From: Cadophora sp. MPI-SDFR-AT-0126
Lineage: Eukaryota > Ascomycota > Leotiomycetes > Helotiales > Ploettnerulaceae
Length of the DNA: 64,000 nucleotides
Assembly: GCA_020747065.1 (NCBI GenBank)
Contig: JAGMVK010000011.1
Span: 62,001 to 126,000, forward strand
Direction: 5' to 3'
Part shown: one piece after another, positions 35,976 through 47,846 of the stretch
Position numbering within the stretch: position 1 is the stretch's first letter
How the letters are laid out: each line of letters opens with the position of its first letter
Made by a program: the position numbers and the translations under genes
The notes under the pieces: generated by a model
Database searches by the model: none
Seen by the model: the letters and a program-made list of their open reading frames with translations, nothing else
What the model was told of the DNA's origin: nothing

Positions 35976-37153
35976 ATGAAGTTCTCATCGACAGTCATCG
36001 CGTTGGGTGCTCTCAACTCAGTCTGGGCCTTACCTACAGAATACCCAGAAGACTCTTGCGATGCAACACCAGAGCCAGAGTGCCCATCAGTCAGCGGCGA
36101 CATCCTCATTAATCAATATCAACTCTACCCTGAGAATCTCTTTTACGATTCCTCAAGCTGCAAACTCATCCTCGGGTACGTTCTGACTCTCCAACCATCC
36201 TACCCAACCATCACCGTCTCCTCCTCTCCCCTCACAAGAGCAAAAAACACTAACATCCCTCCTCCAGCGCCCTCTACAACGCCTCGGTTTATATCTACGA
36301 CCTCGCCACATCCACATCCCAAACAATAACCTTCCCAAATATAACCCTCGACCCAAAACTGCACATCAGCGGCGTCCGCATCTCCCCCGTCACCTCCCTC
36401 CTCTCGGTGATCATCGACGCCGGCGCCGCATTCGACACCCAAGGCTCCGACATATCCGGGTCCAACTTCCTCATCCAATACGACCTCTCCACTTCCACCG
36501 AAACATCCCGTCTAAACCTAACAGAAACAACACAGGGTCTCTACGGCGGCTATCAAGATCTGGAGTTTGATTCTCGGGGGAATATCTATGTGGTGGGTAC
36601 GTACCCGAGCAGTATATTGAAGGTGGATCCGAGTGGTGAGGAGAAAGTGGAGGTTTGGTATCTGCCCAATGCGGGGGCGTTGGATCATACGGTGAAAGGA
36701 CTGGGGGGATTAGCTGTTGTAGGGGATGTGTTACTCGCGAACGACAACGTGAGCGGTGAACTGCTCCGCTTCGATTTAACAGCCCCAAGCGGTTCGCCAA
36801 CGGTAGTCCCACACAACGCACTCGGAAACCTCACGATCAATGACCAGGGCGATGGGATTCACCTGCCACAAAAATATAACGGGAGAGTGCTTCTGATTGC
36901 GCAGAATACAGTTGGTCTATCGGTTCTGCGATCAGGCGATGGGTGGGAGACGGCGGAGTTTCTGGGTGTGATTCCCATGCCGGCAAGTGTGGGCAATGGG
37001 GTTGTGACGGCGGCGGTGCAGATTGGGGAGAGTGTGTATGCGAATATTGAGTATTTCTTTGATACGCCTGTGGCGCCACCGAATAGTGCGGGGAATAGGA
37101 CGGTGTTTCCGTTGATTGATGTTACGGCTGCTTTGGATGCTCTGTTGGTATAG
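35976..37153 (+). CDS. Secreted beta-propeller-like protein, TRI14-like (361 aa)
   Basis: Exons 35976-36175 and 36268-37153. The 92-nt phase-2 intron has donor GTACGT and a CAG acceptor. An N-terminal signal peptide (MKFSSTVIALGALNSVWA) and N-glycosylation sites such as NASV and NVSG point to secretion. The mature start contains NQYQLYPENLFYDSSSCKL and, over the intron, GALYNASVYIYDL. Then come DLEFDSRGNIYVVGTYPSSI and GGLAVVGDVLLAND, the repeated blade-like pattern of SMP-30/gluconolactonase-type propellers. The YPEN start and the size recall the TRI14-like family, reported from trichothecene clusters and linked to virulence, though its biochemical role is unsettled. No biosynthetic cluster genes are seen here. 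Confidence 0.75.
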
Positions 37154-37433
37154 GCGTGGTCGCTGAGAAGTAAATCCCTGTGGAAGTGTTGGAAAGTCTT
37201 CGATCTGCATGTATGGTATTCAGGCTTCGACATCATGTATGTGGTCTTGTTGTACTATAGTCATTCCTGTATTCTGCTGTATTAAAATGTAGAAGTCCGT
37301 TGCATACAGAAAATATTGAGAAAATAAGACTGACTCCGAACCCATTCTAATGCCCTAACACATCGCTTCATAGATGGCCTGAAAGCCAACTTTTTGTGCC
37401 ATACTTATATCAAACAAGTTCATTACCACAGGA

Positions 37434-38596
37434 TCACTTCTCAGCACCCTCCCTAGTAAGAACCCACTCCCTCGCATCCCCCCACCTCTCAACCACCAAC
37501 CCCGCACTCCCCGGATTCTTCATTCCCCTCTCCAGCTGCCTCTCATAACTAACCATCCTCAACCTCTGGCCCTCCCTCGGCGTCAAATTCAGATAAATCT
37601 CCACCCCAGCAGCATGCAAGAACAACGCCAGCCATATCGCCATCCCAAACCCCATTCCCAGCGCCGCCCCCACATTATCAGCATCGCCATCCGTCATGCT
37701 CGCTTTGACCGCAACAGACATCTTCTCGCTGGCGTTAACGCATTGAGGATATTTTTGGGTGAATGAAGAAGGTTGGTTACTGAGGTCTGACGAGCCGTTA
37801 AGGATGTAGGCGATTTCGCCGCAGGATCGAGTAGCGCTGTAGTTTTTCTGCGTGGAGATTATCAAAGCGGCGATGATCATGATGATGCGGGTCGTGATAA
37901 TAACGCCGAAGTAGAACCAAGCTCTCAGCATCCACGCACGATGTTGGTCGATCTGGAGCCGCTTGATATTGTAGTACGCCATAGCGAGCGACACCTCCGT
38001 GATAATAGCTAACAGACCAACAGCAGATTGGACGTCCAATCCACCGCCGAAAGCGCGACGTGCAATCATGAGGGCGCCGATGTTGCCGATGAGGGAGAGG
38101 ATGAGGAGGAGGTAGCCGTTGAGGCGGTGGAAGAGGAGGGCTTTGTGGCGGATTGCGGGCACGAATTGGAAGACTGCGAGGAAGCCGGCTGGGATGATGG
38201 TTACGAGGTGGAGGCCTATTCCGATTCTGTAGTGGCCTGAACGGTAGTTGTACCATTCTCCTGGGGAAGAGCCTTCCCTGAAACTGCTGGATGTGGAGCC
38301 GGCAATATTGAGGTAGGACAAACGAGCGAGTGTGAAGCCGAGCATTGCCCCTCCGAATATGATGACTGAAAATATTAGAATCTGGATCATATGGCAGGGA
38401 GTGAAAGCTTACAGAGAGGGAAGTTATATCCTTTCTGGAAACCAAGTGGTCTATACACTTTCCTCATCGCCGTCACGAACTTGCCAGCCGGCCGTGACTG
38501 AGAATCTGAAGGCCTATTCGAAGCCTGATCCCGCGACCTGGAAGCCATCGTGTTATCAGAAGACAAACGCTCTAAATTTTCTGGATTCGAAGCCAT
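37434..38596 (-). CDS. DUF2306-type multi-pass membrane protein (371 aa)
   Basis: Exons 38413-38596 and 37434-38365. The 47-nt phase-1 intron has donor GTAAGC and a TTTTCAG acceptor. A ~50-residue hydrophilic N-terminus (MASNPENLERLSSDN...) precedes a first helix with FIIFGGAMLGFTLARL. GHYRIGIGLHLVTIIPAGFL, RLNGYLLLILSLIGNIGALM and HRAWMLRAWFYFGVIITTRI follow. Conserved His/Arg-rich patches at helix ends (FHRLNGY, QHRAWM, R-x-W) are typical of the DUF2306 family. About seven or eight helices are predicted by eye. Function of the family is unknown. The frame upstream of the chosen Met is open but hydrophobic and irregular, so the start may shift. Confidence 0.75.
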
Positions 38597-40365
38597 TTCG
38601 AAGGTCCAACTGTCGATTTCAAAAATAAAAATAAAAATTGAATTTTCAAGCTTGGGAACGTGGCTCGGAAGTAGATATACCACCAACGGAAGGAACGCTT
38701 GGCTATCTGTTGTCGTTACACCCAAACGCATTCAGCCCGTGACACAAACTGCAGCCTCCGTGGAACGTCGGGCGAACAATCAACCCTTTATGTATGCTCG
38801 AAGGATCTTACGGACGAGAGAGAGAACAGAATCGCATTTAAGGCACAAACATCATGACGCCTCTATTCTGCTTCGAAGGGTTTCGCGGTCGCATACATCG
38901 TGGTTGCCAAGCAGCGGTACGGGCGATGCGGAGGATCTTTCACCCAGTGCCCAGCACGACGATCCCACGCTGATATATCAAGTGAAAGAGATCATGCTAA
39001 GAAATAACAATGCCAAGTTATTGACATGAAAGTTACTGACATGAGATCGATCGAAGATTTCTTGAAAGCGGGAGCAATAATAATCGCGTGGAAGCTCATG
39101 GTTGCCTTGCGGCTGCGTGACGCTGACATGCTTTCTTGGTACTAGGGAGTTCAGCTCCGCGCGAATTACGGTTGGTTTGAGATCGATGCATCTGCTTCCC
39201 GCTGCGGCGCAGCCCTGAGCTAATGAAGTAAGGTTGATTTGCATTCTCGGGAGAGTCGTTACTGGCTGTGCTCGGTAAAGTCCAGCTGGGCCTCTTCGAG
39301 TGGACTTTACTCGCTCTCGCTTCTTTCTCATAGGAAAAACAAGCGAATGCGATGCAGATCACTCACTGCAATCCGTTTTGCCCAGTCAAGCTCCCTTGGC
39401 CGTTAACAGCCACCCATCAATTCGATATTACGCTAAGCAAGGCACCAGATCTCCCATGTCAGACTTTATTCGAGCCGCGATCTCCATCGAATTCTCGATT
39501 TATCATTTGGCCGATAAGATGGGATTCTGAAAGCCGGTCATACGTGCTTCCCCCTTTCCTCATGAAGAAAATTAATTTCCAGTGATCTCCAATAGAAGGA
39601 TCTCATTGAACTCAGCAAATAAGCTGTATTATAATGCGTCGGGATCCGAGCACCGCTTCAATTATTCTCAGCACTTGTAACCCATCGTATCTTCTCCGAG
39701 TCGGATTCAGCCCTGTTCTCTCTGTACTACCACAACACAACATCAAACTCTTGAGCCATCCAACGCATGTCAAGAGAAGCCACCGAGCTAAGTAAGACCT
39801 TAGCAATCACGATCGGGTCGTACCGCCGCGTCGACTTTCCAAGCCACGCTTTTGGGGCTGGGTCTTGCGTTACAATACTTTATGCCTTGATTCTGGAAGA
39901 TTTTGGGATGGGCTTTGGTTTGGATGGTAGGTTGAGGAAGGAACAGAAATCTTGGGTGGAGTGAGCAGACAAAGAGGATCGCGAGGATCTATTACATGGA
40001 GAAATGAGCTGCGTTCACCAAATGGGCATTAAAATTGTATGACTGGAGTTGAGGACTTTGCAACCACAAACAAGCGAAATCACAGATGGCGAAGAAGAGT
40101 CGATGTCAGAGACAAGCATCCGTTCATTTTGCGAGGCCTATAACACGGCCTATAACACTAATACCGCCAATCAAGAATACACCTGCACCTTCAACGTATT
40201 CAGAGTCTTCCAGTACATCGAAAATGCAAGACGCTCGACCCCCTATCATCCATCCAATACACCGCGACCGCCACGACCAAAGTCAAGTCCTAAACTTGGC
40301 ATATCAATGTTAGGGAATCTACCATGAACCACGTTCTATGGCTGCTAGGCGACGAAGTCCACTGC
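38597..40365. other. Intergenic region
   Basis: No supported gene. Open frames are short, overlap on both strands and show no family features. The left end is the promoter of the DUF2306-type gene. Confidence 0.45.
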
Positions 40366-42168
40366 TTACAGAAGGCGGCGATCCAAGTTCAGCTCTTGGT
40401 TGGCACCACCCACCGCATCAGGATCAGGAACTTGATCAAGAGGAACACCCTCCAAACCATATCCACCATGCACGGCATGCAAATGCGCATAAGCACCCCC
40501 CATATCCGGCGAGATTTGCAGACACAACCAACAGAAATGCGTACCGCAAGCAAGACACCGCATGTGGTTGCAACCTTCTGGGAGTTTCTCAACGAGCACA
40601 TGGCAAAATGGGCTGTCCTTGGTGCGGTTCGCGGCCTGGGATTTGTACTCGTTGAGTGCATCTTGGCCGTCAGTGGCGTCAATATACTCGCGACAGGTGA
40701 GACCGGTGTGGATTGCGCGGCAAGAGGTGCAAATTCTGAGGAGACAGGTGGGGCACGTTACTGAAGCGCCGTGATGTGGAGCTCGCTGGGCATCTGGGAT
40801 GGGGCGGTAGATAGTTGGACAGTCGATGGTCGGGCAGTAGGAGAACTGGAGGGTAACAAGTTAGCATTGTGACCGGGGTTGATCTAAGAATGGGCCAAGA
40901 ATGACGTACCTCGTCACGATGTGAGCGAATATATATATCTAAGCAAGAGTTCAAGAGAGCATCAAACTTGTTGGTGGAGAGCTCCTCACGCAGCAGCTTG
41001 ATATCAAAGAGGTATTGGCAATCCGTGTTATCAGAACAGACACCCGCACAAACGAGAGGAAGGGAGACTCTTTCTAGGTGGTTGAACTGCAGATCGAAGC
41101 ATCCATGGCAGTAGATGTGGCCACGAGGCAGGAAGATAGTCTCGTCAAATGAGGATGGTCGGTCCCAGCAAATGACACAGTTTGTCCGTGGCGTGAGTGC
41201 CCGGATTGAGCAGAAGGCGTGCCTAGAAAACTGTTAGATCGGGTTGCTATTACGATGGGCCTGAGGTCGACTTGCGTTACGAATATTGGCAGCAGAGGCA
41301 CAGAACTTGATGTTGGTTGATCCACCTGTTGCGCCCAAGCGGACATTGGTCCCAAAAACCGGCTTCAACATCACCAAGGCCTCAGCGATGCTCATAACCT
41401 CCGTAGTACGCTGCATTAAATCAGTCTAAGCTCTGACCAGCCACCTGCTTGGGTACGAGTACTGACTATCGTGAAAGCATTCTCACTGTGCAGGTCTTGG
41501 ACCTTGGCCTTCAACATCGAACAAGCGCGACGACGATCTTGCTATGTACCACCGTAGATAGTGAGACGGCACAAGTTGACTGATCGATTTACAAGGATGT
41601 TTGTCTGGAAAGACAGCCAGTTGAGATAGGCACTGAGAATAGGGAAGTGGGATTCAGCAAGCGTCTCTGAACAAGGGGTCTGGCAAACACTGATCAAAAG
41701 GAAACAAGAAAACTTACCCAGCATCATTTGCAACAGCAAACCATGGGTGCCACAGCGTAATACCGTGATCAGTAACAACGGTACCCGCCAACAACTTCTC
41801 GATACGAGCCTTCGTCCTTGAAACGACCGCAATGGCATCATCGCCAACATCCGAAAAACGAACGACCCAATGCGACTTTCCCGTGTCCTTGATGATCTTC
41901 AACACGTCCTTCTCACCCTTCCGCAGTTCGACTCGCATGGCTTGGAGGAGTGGGTCGAGAGCGGTAGCGATCTTGTTGGGGATGTTGGCTTTCATGGATA
42001 CGACAGGCTCGATACTCAGCTTCGTGGACTCAAAGCCGGCTGGGCGATCCCCGCCTCCCAAAACAACAATGGCCTGGGGTTGGAAAGTCAGCATACTTGC
42101 AATTTTGCTACAGTGCATGAGAAGGACTGTTTACCTTTTCAGCATCCTCACGATTGCAGAATGTGGTA
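40366..42168 (-). pseudogene. RBR (RING-IBR-RING) ubiquitin-ligase-type gene, broken
   Basis: Minus-strand exons encode an N-terminal nucleic-acid-binding-like part: TTTFCNREDAEK, then after a 60-nt intron AIVVLGGG and long KH-like sequence to TIYGGT. A RING1 with CVICW, HIYCHGC follows, then an IBR (TCPTCLLRICTSCRAIH) and a RING2 (EGCNHMRCLACGTHFCWLC, including the catalytic Cys position). Defects: a TAG at 41542-41544 directly after YGGT, in a place where the frame goes on with QDRRRACSMLKAKV; Ser-Pro-x-Cys instead of Cys-Pro-x-Cys at the start of RING2; and loss of everything upstream of about 42,170, where AT-rich RIP debris begins. A 51-nt intron starting GTAAAT and ending at this TAG is an alternative explanation. 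Similar domain sets occur C-terminally in some DEAH helicases. Confidence 0.65.
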
Positions 42169-42234
42169 GTTACAATTTTCTATCACCATTTGCACTCTCT
42201 CCATTATAATCATCGCTGAGCTTAGTATTCTGTT

Positions 42235-42870
42235 GCAATACTACATTTTAAAAAAAATTTAGTATTATTTAAAAGAGAGCATAATTATATAGACTTTTTA
42301 ATCTTTTATTCTTACTTCTAGCTAGATTTTTCTTACTTTTCTAAACTAGAATATATTAATAAGACAACGTAAAAGAGCTTAAGGATTCAACTCTGATTTG
42401 TTTTCCAAGAGAAGTATACTAGTTAGTAAAAGCCTTAAGCGAAAGAGTCAACGCAATAACTAATATACTTCTCTTAAAAAGTATTAAAGAAAGGTAGTTC
42501 GATACTTATTATAGTTATAAATAAATTACGAGATAAAGATAATGCCGCGCAATTAATACAAGCCAAGAGTTTAAACTATAATTCTAACTAGTAGAGAATT
42601 GAAAGAAAAGAAATCAAGTAAGGTTTTGAAAATAATACTAGAATCTAAGATACGCTTTTTTATCCCTTATTACACCGAATAACTAGCGGTATTTCACCGA
42701 CCTATAAACCTGAATTTGAAAATTAACTAGCTATTCTAGAAGAAGCCTCTGTAGAATTACTCTTAGATACTACGATTTCTTAATTGAAGATAGGAGTTTC
42801 TAGGGATTAGGAGAAAGGTAAATATCACATGGACATTGTTTAATCATATAGCCCTGCCTTCGACCAAGTA
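42235..42870. mobile_element. RIP-degraded repeat remnant
   Basis: A sharply AT-rich block with frequent TA and few CA or TG dinucleotides, unlike both flanks. No frame or terminal repeat survives, so the element type cannot be told. It abuts the truncated 5' side of the RBR gene. Confidence 0.6.
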
Positions 42871-44709
42871 ACTCAAAGTATAAAAATAAAGAGAAACTTA
42901 TTCGACCTCTCCTGAGCTAACCTGAATGACCTCGAGCCCGCTTTATTTCCTTGGCTTCAAGGAAAGAGGAACTGTGACGTCTACACATAGGCATTCTATG
43001 CAGTTCCCAGCTTAAGCTTTTTGGTCTGCAAGATACTACTATCGAGCAGCTGTGAACTTCACAGCGAAAGGCCGAACAGCGAAAGGCCGAAATTGCAGGA
43101 TACAATGACGCGTATCAAAGCTATGTGAAGATGTCGTTAATGCAGACGCCAAGCCAAGTTTGGGCTTGGCTTCGGTGTTCACGAATTCTCTTGATTTTCT
43201 GACTCGTAGCCTTGTGAAACTTAAGATCGTATTCTATAGAGATCATTACCACTCTTTTGGACAACTCTCTCTAAAATATCAAGGGGTCGGACGATCCATC
43301 AACCAAATCTACTCTACAGCAGGCCGACAAAGACCGTTGGATGTCTCCAGCTGATCCTCAATTGGATGAGGTACGAGTTGAGTGAGTATCCTGAAACGCG
43401 TCAAAAATAGTCCACCACAAGCTTAAAATCATAGTTCATAACCTTTTACTTCGGACTGCGCAAAAAGGTGGGGTAGAAGTGCACGTGCACGGTAAGCAAA
43501 TAATCTAGAATTTTGGAAGGTGGCACCGCCGCCTTTCGAGGCGACGCTAGATTAAAGCTTAATTGAGCACAGCCTGTTCCTGATTGGGACCAGAATCTCA
43601 TGCAATAGGTAGGGGTTTCTTCCAAAGTCGGCAGGGGGAAGTTGCAAATATGATCAATTCTTAATTAACCCTGCGGTTCTTGCAAACTCAATATGCGATG
43701 AATCCTAGTACCGCATGGACTAGTTGGCAGAAGCGAGAATGATGTCGTTGAAGGTTGGCCGTTGCATGTTCAATTGCCAAGATCAATCAGCTGTACATTA
43801 ATCGTGCTGAGATCCTCCTGTCATGCCCTCATAGGCGGCTGGCGATCTTGGCACGAACTCTGGGTGTTACAAGTTCAAACAACCGGAGAGACTCCAAGTC
43901 GTCGCGGCTGTTCTGTTAATTACGGGAGGACGCCACGGCGTATGTCAATTATGCAGTCCTTCCTTCAGCAAACTACTTCGTACAGTACATGTCAAAATAA
44001 TGTGGAACTCTCGGCCGAGCACTCTATTGCTGCCTTACTTACTTAGGTGATAAAAGATCGCAACCGTGAGATGTGTTTCGCTGGTTACCCCGATTTCATA
44101 GAAATCTGGAGAAGGTTGCACGGACGGCAGGTGCACATTATCCCTGTCATAACCCGTATACCAAGTAACGACCCTGTCATCAGGAAAATCATATGACATG
44201 TATGGTTGGCGGGTTTCCAGAAGTAGTGAGAAGTAGATCATGTTCCAATAATAGCAGAGTCTTTTCTTCTATCTCGTCGCAGACTGAACCCTGTAAGAGG
44301 AGAGTATGGAAGCACTCATGGAGAATTAGAACTTCACACACGCGGCTTGCCAAGTTGCCCGGGGGTAAAAGTCTTTCAATCCTCTCAGCTATTCGTACCC
44401 TCACAAGAGAACTTCAAAACCTTATTTTCGACTTTGTATCAAACCTTAGAAGTGGAGCATGAGAACTAGAATACCAGATGGTATCGGGATGGCCGACAAT
44501 TGAATCCGACTCTCCCCAAAGCAGTCATCACGAGAATGGCAACAAGAGTTCCATAAAGAAGATCAATTTCCTCTTCAACTTTCCTTTTTCTTCTTCATCG
44601 ACTTCCACATCGACCTCCACTACTCTCTTTCCTTTCACGCTTCTCTTCAAGCTACCATTATCCTTCACAACTCTCTCCTTCCTTGCGCCAAACACTTCTC
44701 TCCTTCATC
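42871..44709. other. Intergenic region
   Basis: No supported gene. A 15-base phrase ACAGCGAAAGGCCGA occurs twice in tandem near 43060-43092. The last 150 bases are C/T-rich with TTCNTC repeats, the likely promoter and leader of the secreted protein gene. Confidence 0.45.
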
Positions 44710-45588
44710 ATGCAATTCTCCAAGCTCATTAGCATTTTGGTATTCGCTGCCGCCACCAATGCAGCAGCAATTGAGACTCCAGCCAAACGAACAATTGCAA
44801 TTCCGCGCAGCGACAGCGCCGATGGTACTATCACTTACGACCTTTATCGCAGACATGACATCGCTCATGATAAGCCTGACAACACCACTCTTGATACCAG
44901 GGAACTTTCTAAGCGTGATGGATCGTATTGTAAGTCATGCTCGATTCCTTGACTTATCCCGAACTCGTGCAGTTCGTGCAGTTCGTGCATAATGTTGAAA
45001 AAAAAAAATTCAAGCTGACTTTCTTTCTCCCATAGTGTTGGTAGAGGGCAGTGGCGGCACGGTAAGTGTCGTCGATGCTCCCCGTGGAGGACCTGTCGTT
45101 GCCGATGTTCGGTGTGGGAGAGTCACAATCTCTGATGTCGATGGAAGATCGGGCTCCTGCCGCTCTCAACTTGTAAGAATCTCCTTTGAACTTGCCAGTG
45201 AGGGTCTAACAAGTATTAGACGGGAACCTTCCCAGGATGTGACGGCTGCGAGTACTTTGGTGTATTCCCAAGATACTCCATCAGAGTTTCTGCGCTGTGT
45301 GGTAACGATGGTGTCTTTTTGAACGGTGGCTCCGACAGCGGTGGCGCTGGTGAGATGTAAGCTTTCCGATACCCTTGACTATTGGCCTGTATTCTCTACG
45401 GCTCTCTTTTGAACTCCCTTAATCGTCATGCTATGGACCCCAATTTCCTGATATCTGTTGTGTACTGGTACTAACGCGCTCATAGTGGAGAGAACATCAG
45501 CGTCTTTGATTGCAACAATGACCAAGGTGGCAACACTAAAGATCAAAACATTTGCGCAGGCCCGGACTGGACATTGGTCCGCTGCTAA
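44710..45588 (+). CDS. Small secreted cysteine-rich protein (198 aa), candidate effector
   Basis: Four exons: 44710-44929, 45036-45172, 45220-45356 and 45486-45588. Donors are GTAAGT, GTAAGA and GTAAGC; acceptors are ATAG, TTAG and ATAG; phases give 198 codons plus TAA. The signal peptide is MQFSKLISILVFAAATNAAA. A pro-region ends at a Kex2-like LSKR site. The mature part has eight cysteines in a Gly/Asp-rich context: RCGRV, SCRSQ, GCDGCEYF, LCGND, DCNND, ICAGP and a C-terminal RC. No known family. Length, signal peptide, Kex2 site and paired cysteines fit secreted effectors or cell-surface proteins. It is flanked by repeats on both sides. Function unknown. Confidence 0.72.
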
Positions 45589-46142
45589 AGTACTTTCATT
45601 CAGGCGCAAGATGGATGTCTGCTTTAGATCTGACCATACACGCTCATGAGATTTCAGCTGGAAGTTTACAGTAGTGACGAGATTGCACTTTAGGGATGAG
45701 GATGGGTCCGATGGGAGGCCGGCAGCCGTGAGATTTGGTTCTTCTTCAACGAGGAACAGGCATCTCCGTTTGCATTCACTCGTTTACTTGTACTATCTGA
45801 TTTTGAGTCCTTGCGCTTTTGTACAGGAGAGAGTGTATTTACAAGTCAATTACGGCTTCCAACTACCCTCTGGTTTTTCATTCGCGTGATGTTGTGTGAA
45901 CTGATTTTCAATTGTACAACATAAGAAAGAGGTCACATGTCTTTGGTCTATTCTTCTGTGCTTACCCAAATATTATATTGGAAGTCAGTAACTTACATCC
46001 CGGGATTAGTATCTCAAGGTTTCTCACAGTAAGTGTCGTGCATTAGAGTTGACAAAAGAGAGCTCAAGGTTAAACAGTGAGAGCAAGCACAGTCAAACCC
46101 TCCAATAAATCGCCTTTCCTGTGCCGACTTGAAAGACAACTA
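45589..46142. other. Intergenic region
   Basis: 3' ends of the secreted protein gene and of the hydrolase fragment. Nothing else recognised. Confidence 0.5.
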
Positions 46143-46327
46143 CTATAAATTAAACGAACCAACTGCATCTGATACTCCTTTCAAATCCTCAAAGATATGC
46201 CAATGCCCAACCCGAGGGAGAATTCTAACTTCCGCACCCCGAATCGCCTGCCCATATTCCTCACAGACATCAGGCGGCGACACCTTATCTTCATCTCCAC
46301 CCAGAATGAGCGTTTGAGCTTTGATAT
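46143..46327 (-). pseudogene. 3' end of an alpha/beta-hydrolase gene split by a retrotransposon
   Basis: About 60 codons remain, ending in TAG at 46143-46145. They carry LILGGDEDKVSPP, with the late acidic catalytic residue, and GHWHIFEDL, with the catalytic His. This is the normal C-terminus of an alpha/beta-hydrolase of the lipase/esterase or epoxide-hydrolase type. The frame runs straight into the terminal ACA of the LTR at 46328. The N-terminal part must lie beyond the window on the far side of the element. The intact gene's substrate cannot be told. Confidence 0.75.
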
Positions 46328-47557
46328 TGTGGAGGGGAGAACCCCAATCCCCCACACGACAAGAGGGTAGCAAATGCAAGGTATATAAGGTGTAAGGTTC
46401 AAGAAATAATAGATAGACGAAATTAAAAGATATTATATATCTAAAGAGTACGAATTGTTGATTAGAGAAAGAAGTGTAAATCCTATCAGAAGGAAAAATG
46501 CTATTATTAATAATAAGATTTCTTAAAGAAGGTCTTAATTTAAGTATAATATGGAGTACATGAGTTAAGTGATAAAAGTTTTATTGAGCTAATCCTTACT
46601 ATATGCGTCCCCCTTTTTAAAAACTCGCCCCTAAGTATTATAGTAAATAAATATAGTAGAATTAGGCTATTTCCAAAAGTATTAAATCTCTAGAGGTAAA
46701 AGTAGAGGTCTGCGGTACAGAAGTAATATTAAAGTTATATAAGGCTTGAACTATCGTTAGTCTTAGTAAAATCGCAAATAAAAGTTTACTTAGCTTGCCT
46801 CTATAAGATTGTTTTTTACTATAATACCTCTATTTTCTTCCTTAACCTTTATAACTATAATACCTTTATTACTTCCTTCCTTTTCTCTACTTAATAAGCT
46901 TTACAACCCTTTTTAAAGCTATGTAGGAAGCTTTTTTATTTTTCCTTACTACTATATATATTCCCTTAGCGATAAAGACTAAGTTATAGCTGCTTTTCTC
47001 CTTTAAGAGCTCACTTCTAAGAGTAAATAATCTTTAAGGAAGTTATAGGAGTAGCGCTATTCTCTCTTTAATTAAAGTAAGTATAGAGCTTTATTACTCT
47101 TTTATTCTAATCTCTTTCCTTTTAATTTTATAATCTTAAGATCAGGCTTAAGATTAAGACTAATAATCTCTAGTACTTAACTTAAGCTAAGCGATTCTAA
47201 GCTTTTTAACCTCTATTAATTATACCTCCCTCTCTTTATATAGCTCTCGCACGCCTGAATCTTATACTAAAGCCTTAATCTGTAAACTTTAAAATACAGA
47301 TCTTTAAGTTAGAGACGCTATTTTCTTTAATTAAGCTAAATTAATCTCTTTACCTTTATTTTCCTTTTATTAATTACTTTGCGCACGAATTAGATCTCTA
47401 TATTAATTTATATTGATTTTCTATAGAGGTCTTTACCTCTTTAATAAGCTTAGTGATATTAGAGCTTTTTTAAGTAAGGTTTCCTTTCTCTATGTTATAT
47501 CTTTAGTTATGCTATTACTTTTTCAGGCTTAGACCTTAACTACCTTACTTTATAATG
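46328..47557 (-). mobile_element. RIP-mutated Ty3/Gypsy element, left (3') part
   Basis: Begins with TGTGG and matches the intact element's 3' LTR (46328-46603 here) and the start of its internal region. Nearly all differences are C-to-T or G-to-A. It ends at 47557, where the intact copy is inserted, and resumes at 59524. The preceding ATAT (46324-46327) is its expected target duplication; the partner would be outside the window. Orientation is minus, so this is the 3' end of the element. Confidence 0.9.
47554..47557. repeat. Target-site duplication, left copy
   Basis: ATAA directly before the LTR at 47558, matched by ATAA at 59520-59523. In the intact element the same site reads GCAA (48780-48783), as expected for a RIP-mutated target. 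Confidence 0.85.
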
Positions 47558-47831
47558 TGGAGGGGAGGACCCCAATCCCCCACACGACAAGAGGGTAGCA
47601 AATGCAAGGTACATAAGGTGTAAGGTTCAAGAAATAACAGATAGACGAAATCAAAAGATATCACATATCCAAAGAGTACGAATTGTCAATTAGAGAAAGA
47701 AGTGTAAATCCTATCAGAAGGAAAAGTGCTATTGTTCATTGCAAGATCTCTCAAAGAAGGTCTCAACTTAAGTACAATGCGGAGTGCATGAGTCAGGTGA
47801 CAAAAGTTTTACCGAGCCAATCCCCACCACA
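47558..47831 (-). repeat. 3' LTR of the intact element
   Basis: TGTGG...CCACA ends. Matches the LTR at 59244-59519 at every compared base apart from a short C run near its left end. Near-identity implies a recent insertion. Confidence 0.9.
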
Positions 47832-47846
47832 TGCGTCCCCCCCTTC
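47832..47846 (-). promoter_or_regulatory. Polypurine tract (plus-strand primer)
   Basis: On the minus strand it reads GAAGGGGGGGACGCA directly before the 3' LTR, the position and composition of the RNase H-resistant primer of LTR retroelements. Confidence 0.8.

Noticed and set aside
36153..36821. Long minus-strand frames opposite the beta-propeller gene
   Set aside because: Shadows of the plus-strand exon; composition is that of reverse-complemented coding sequence.
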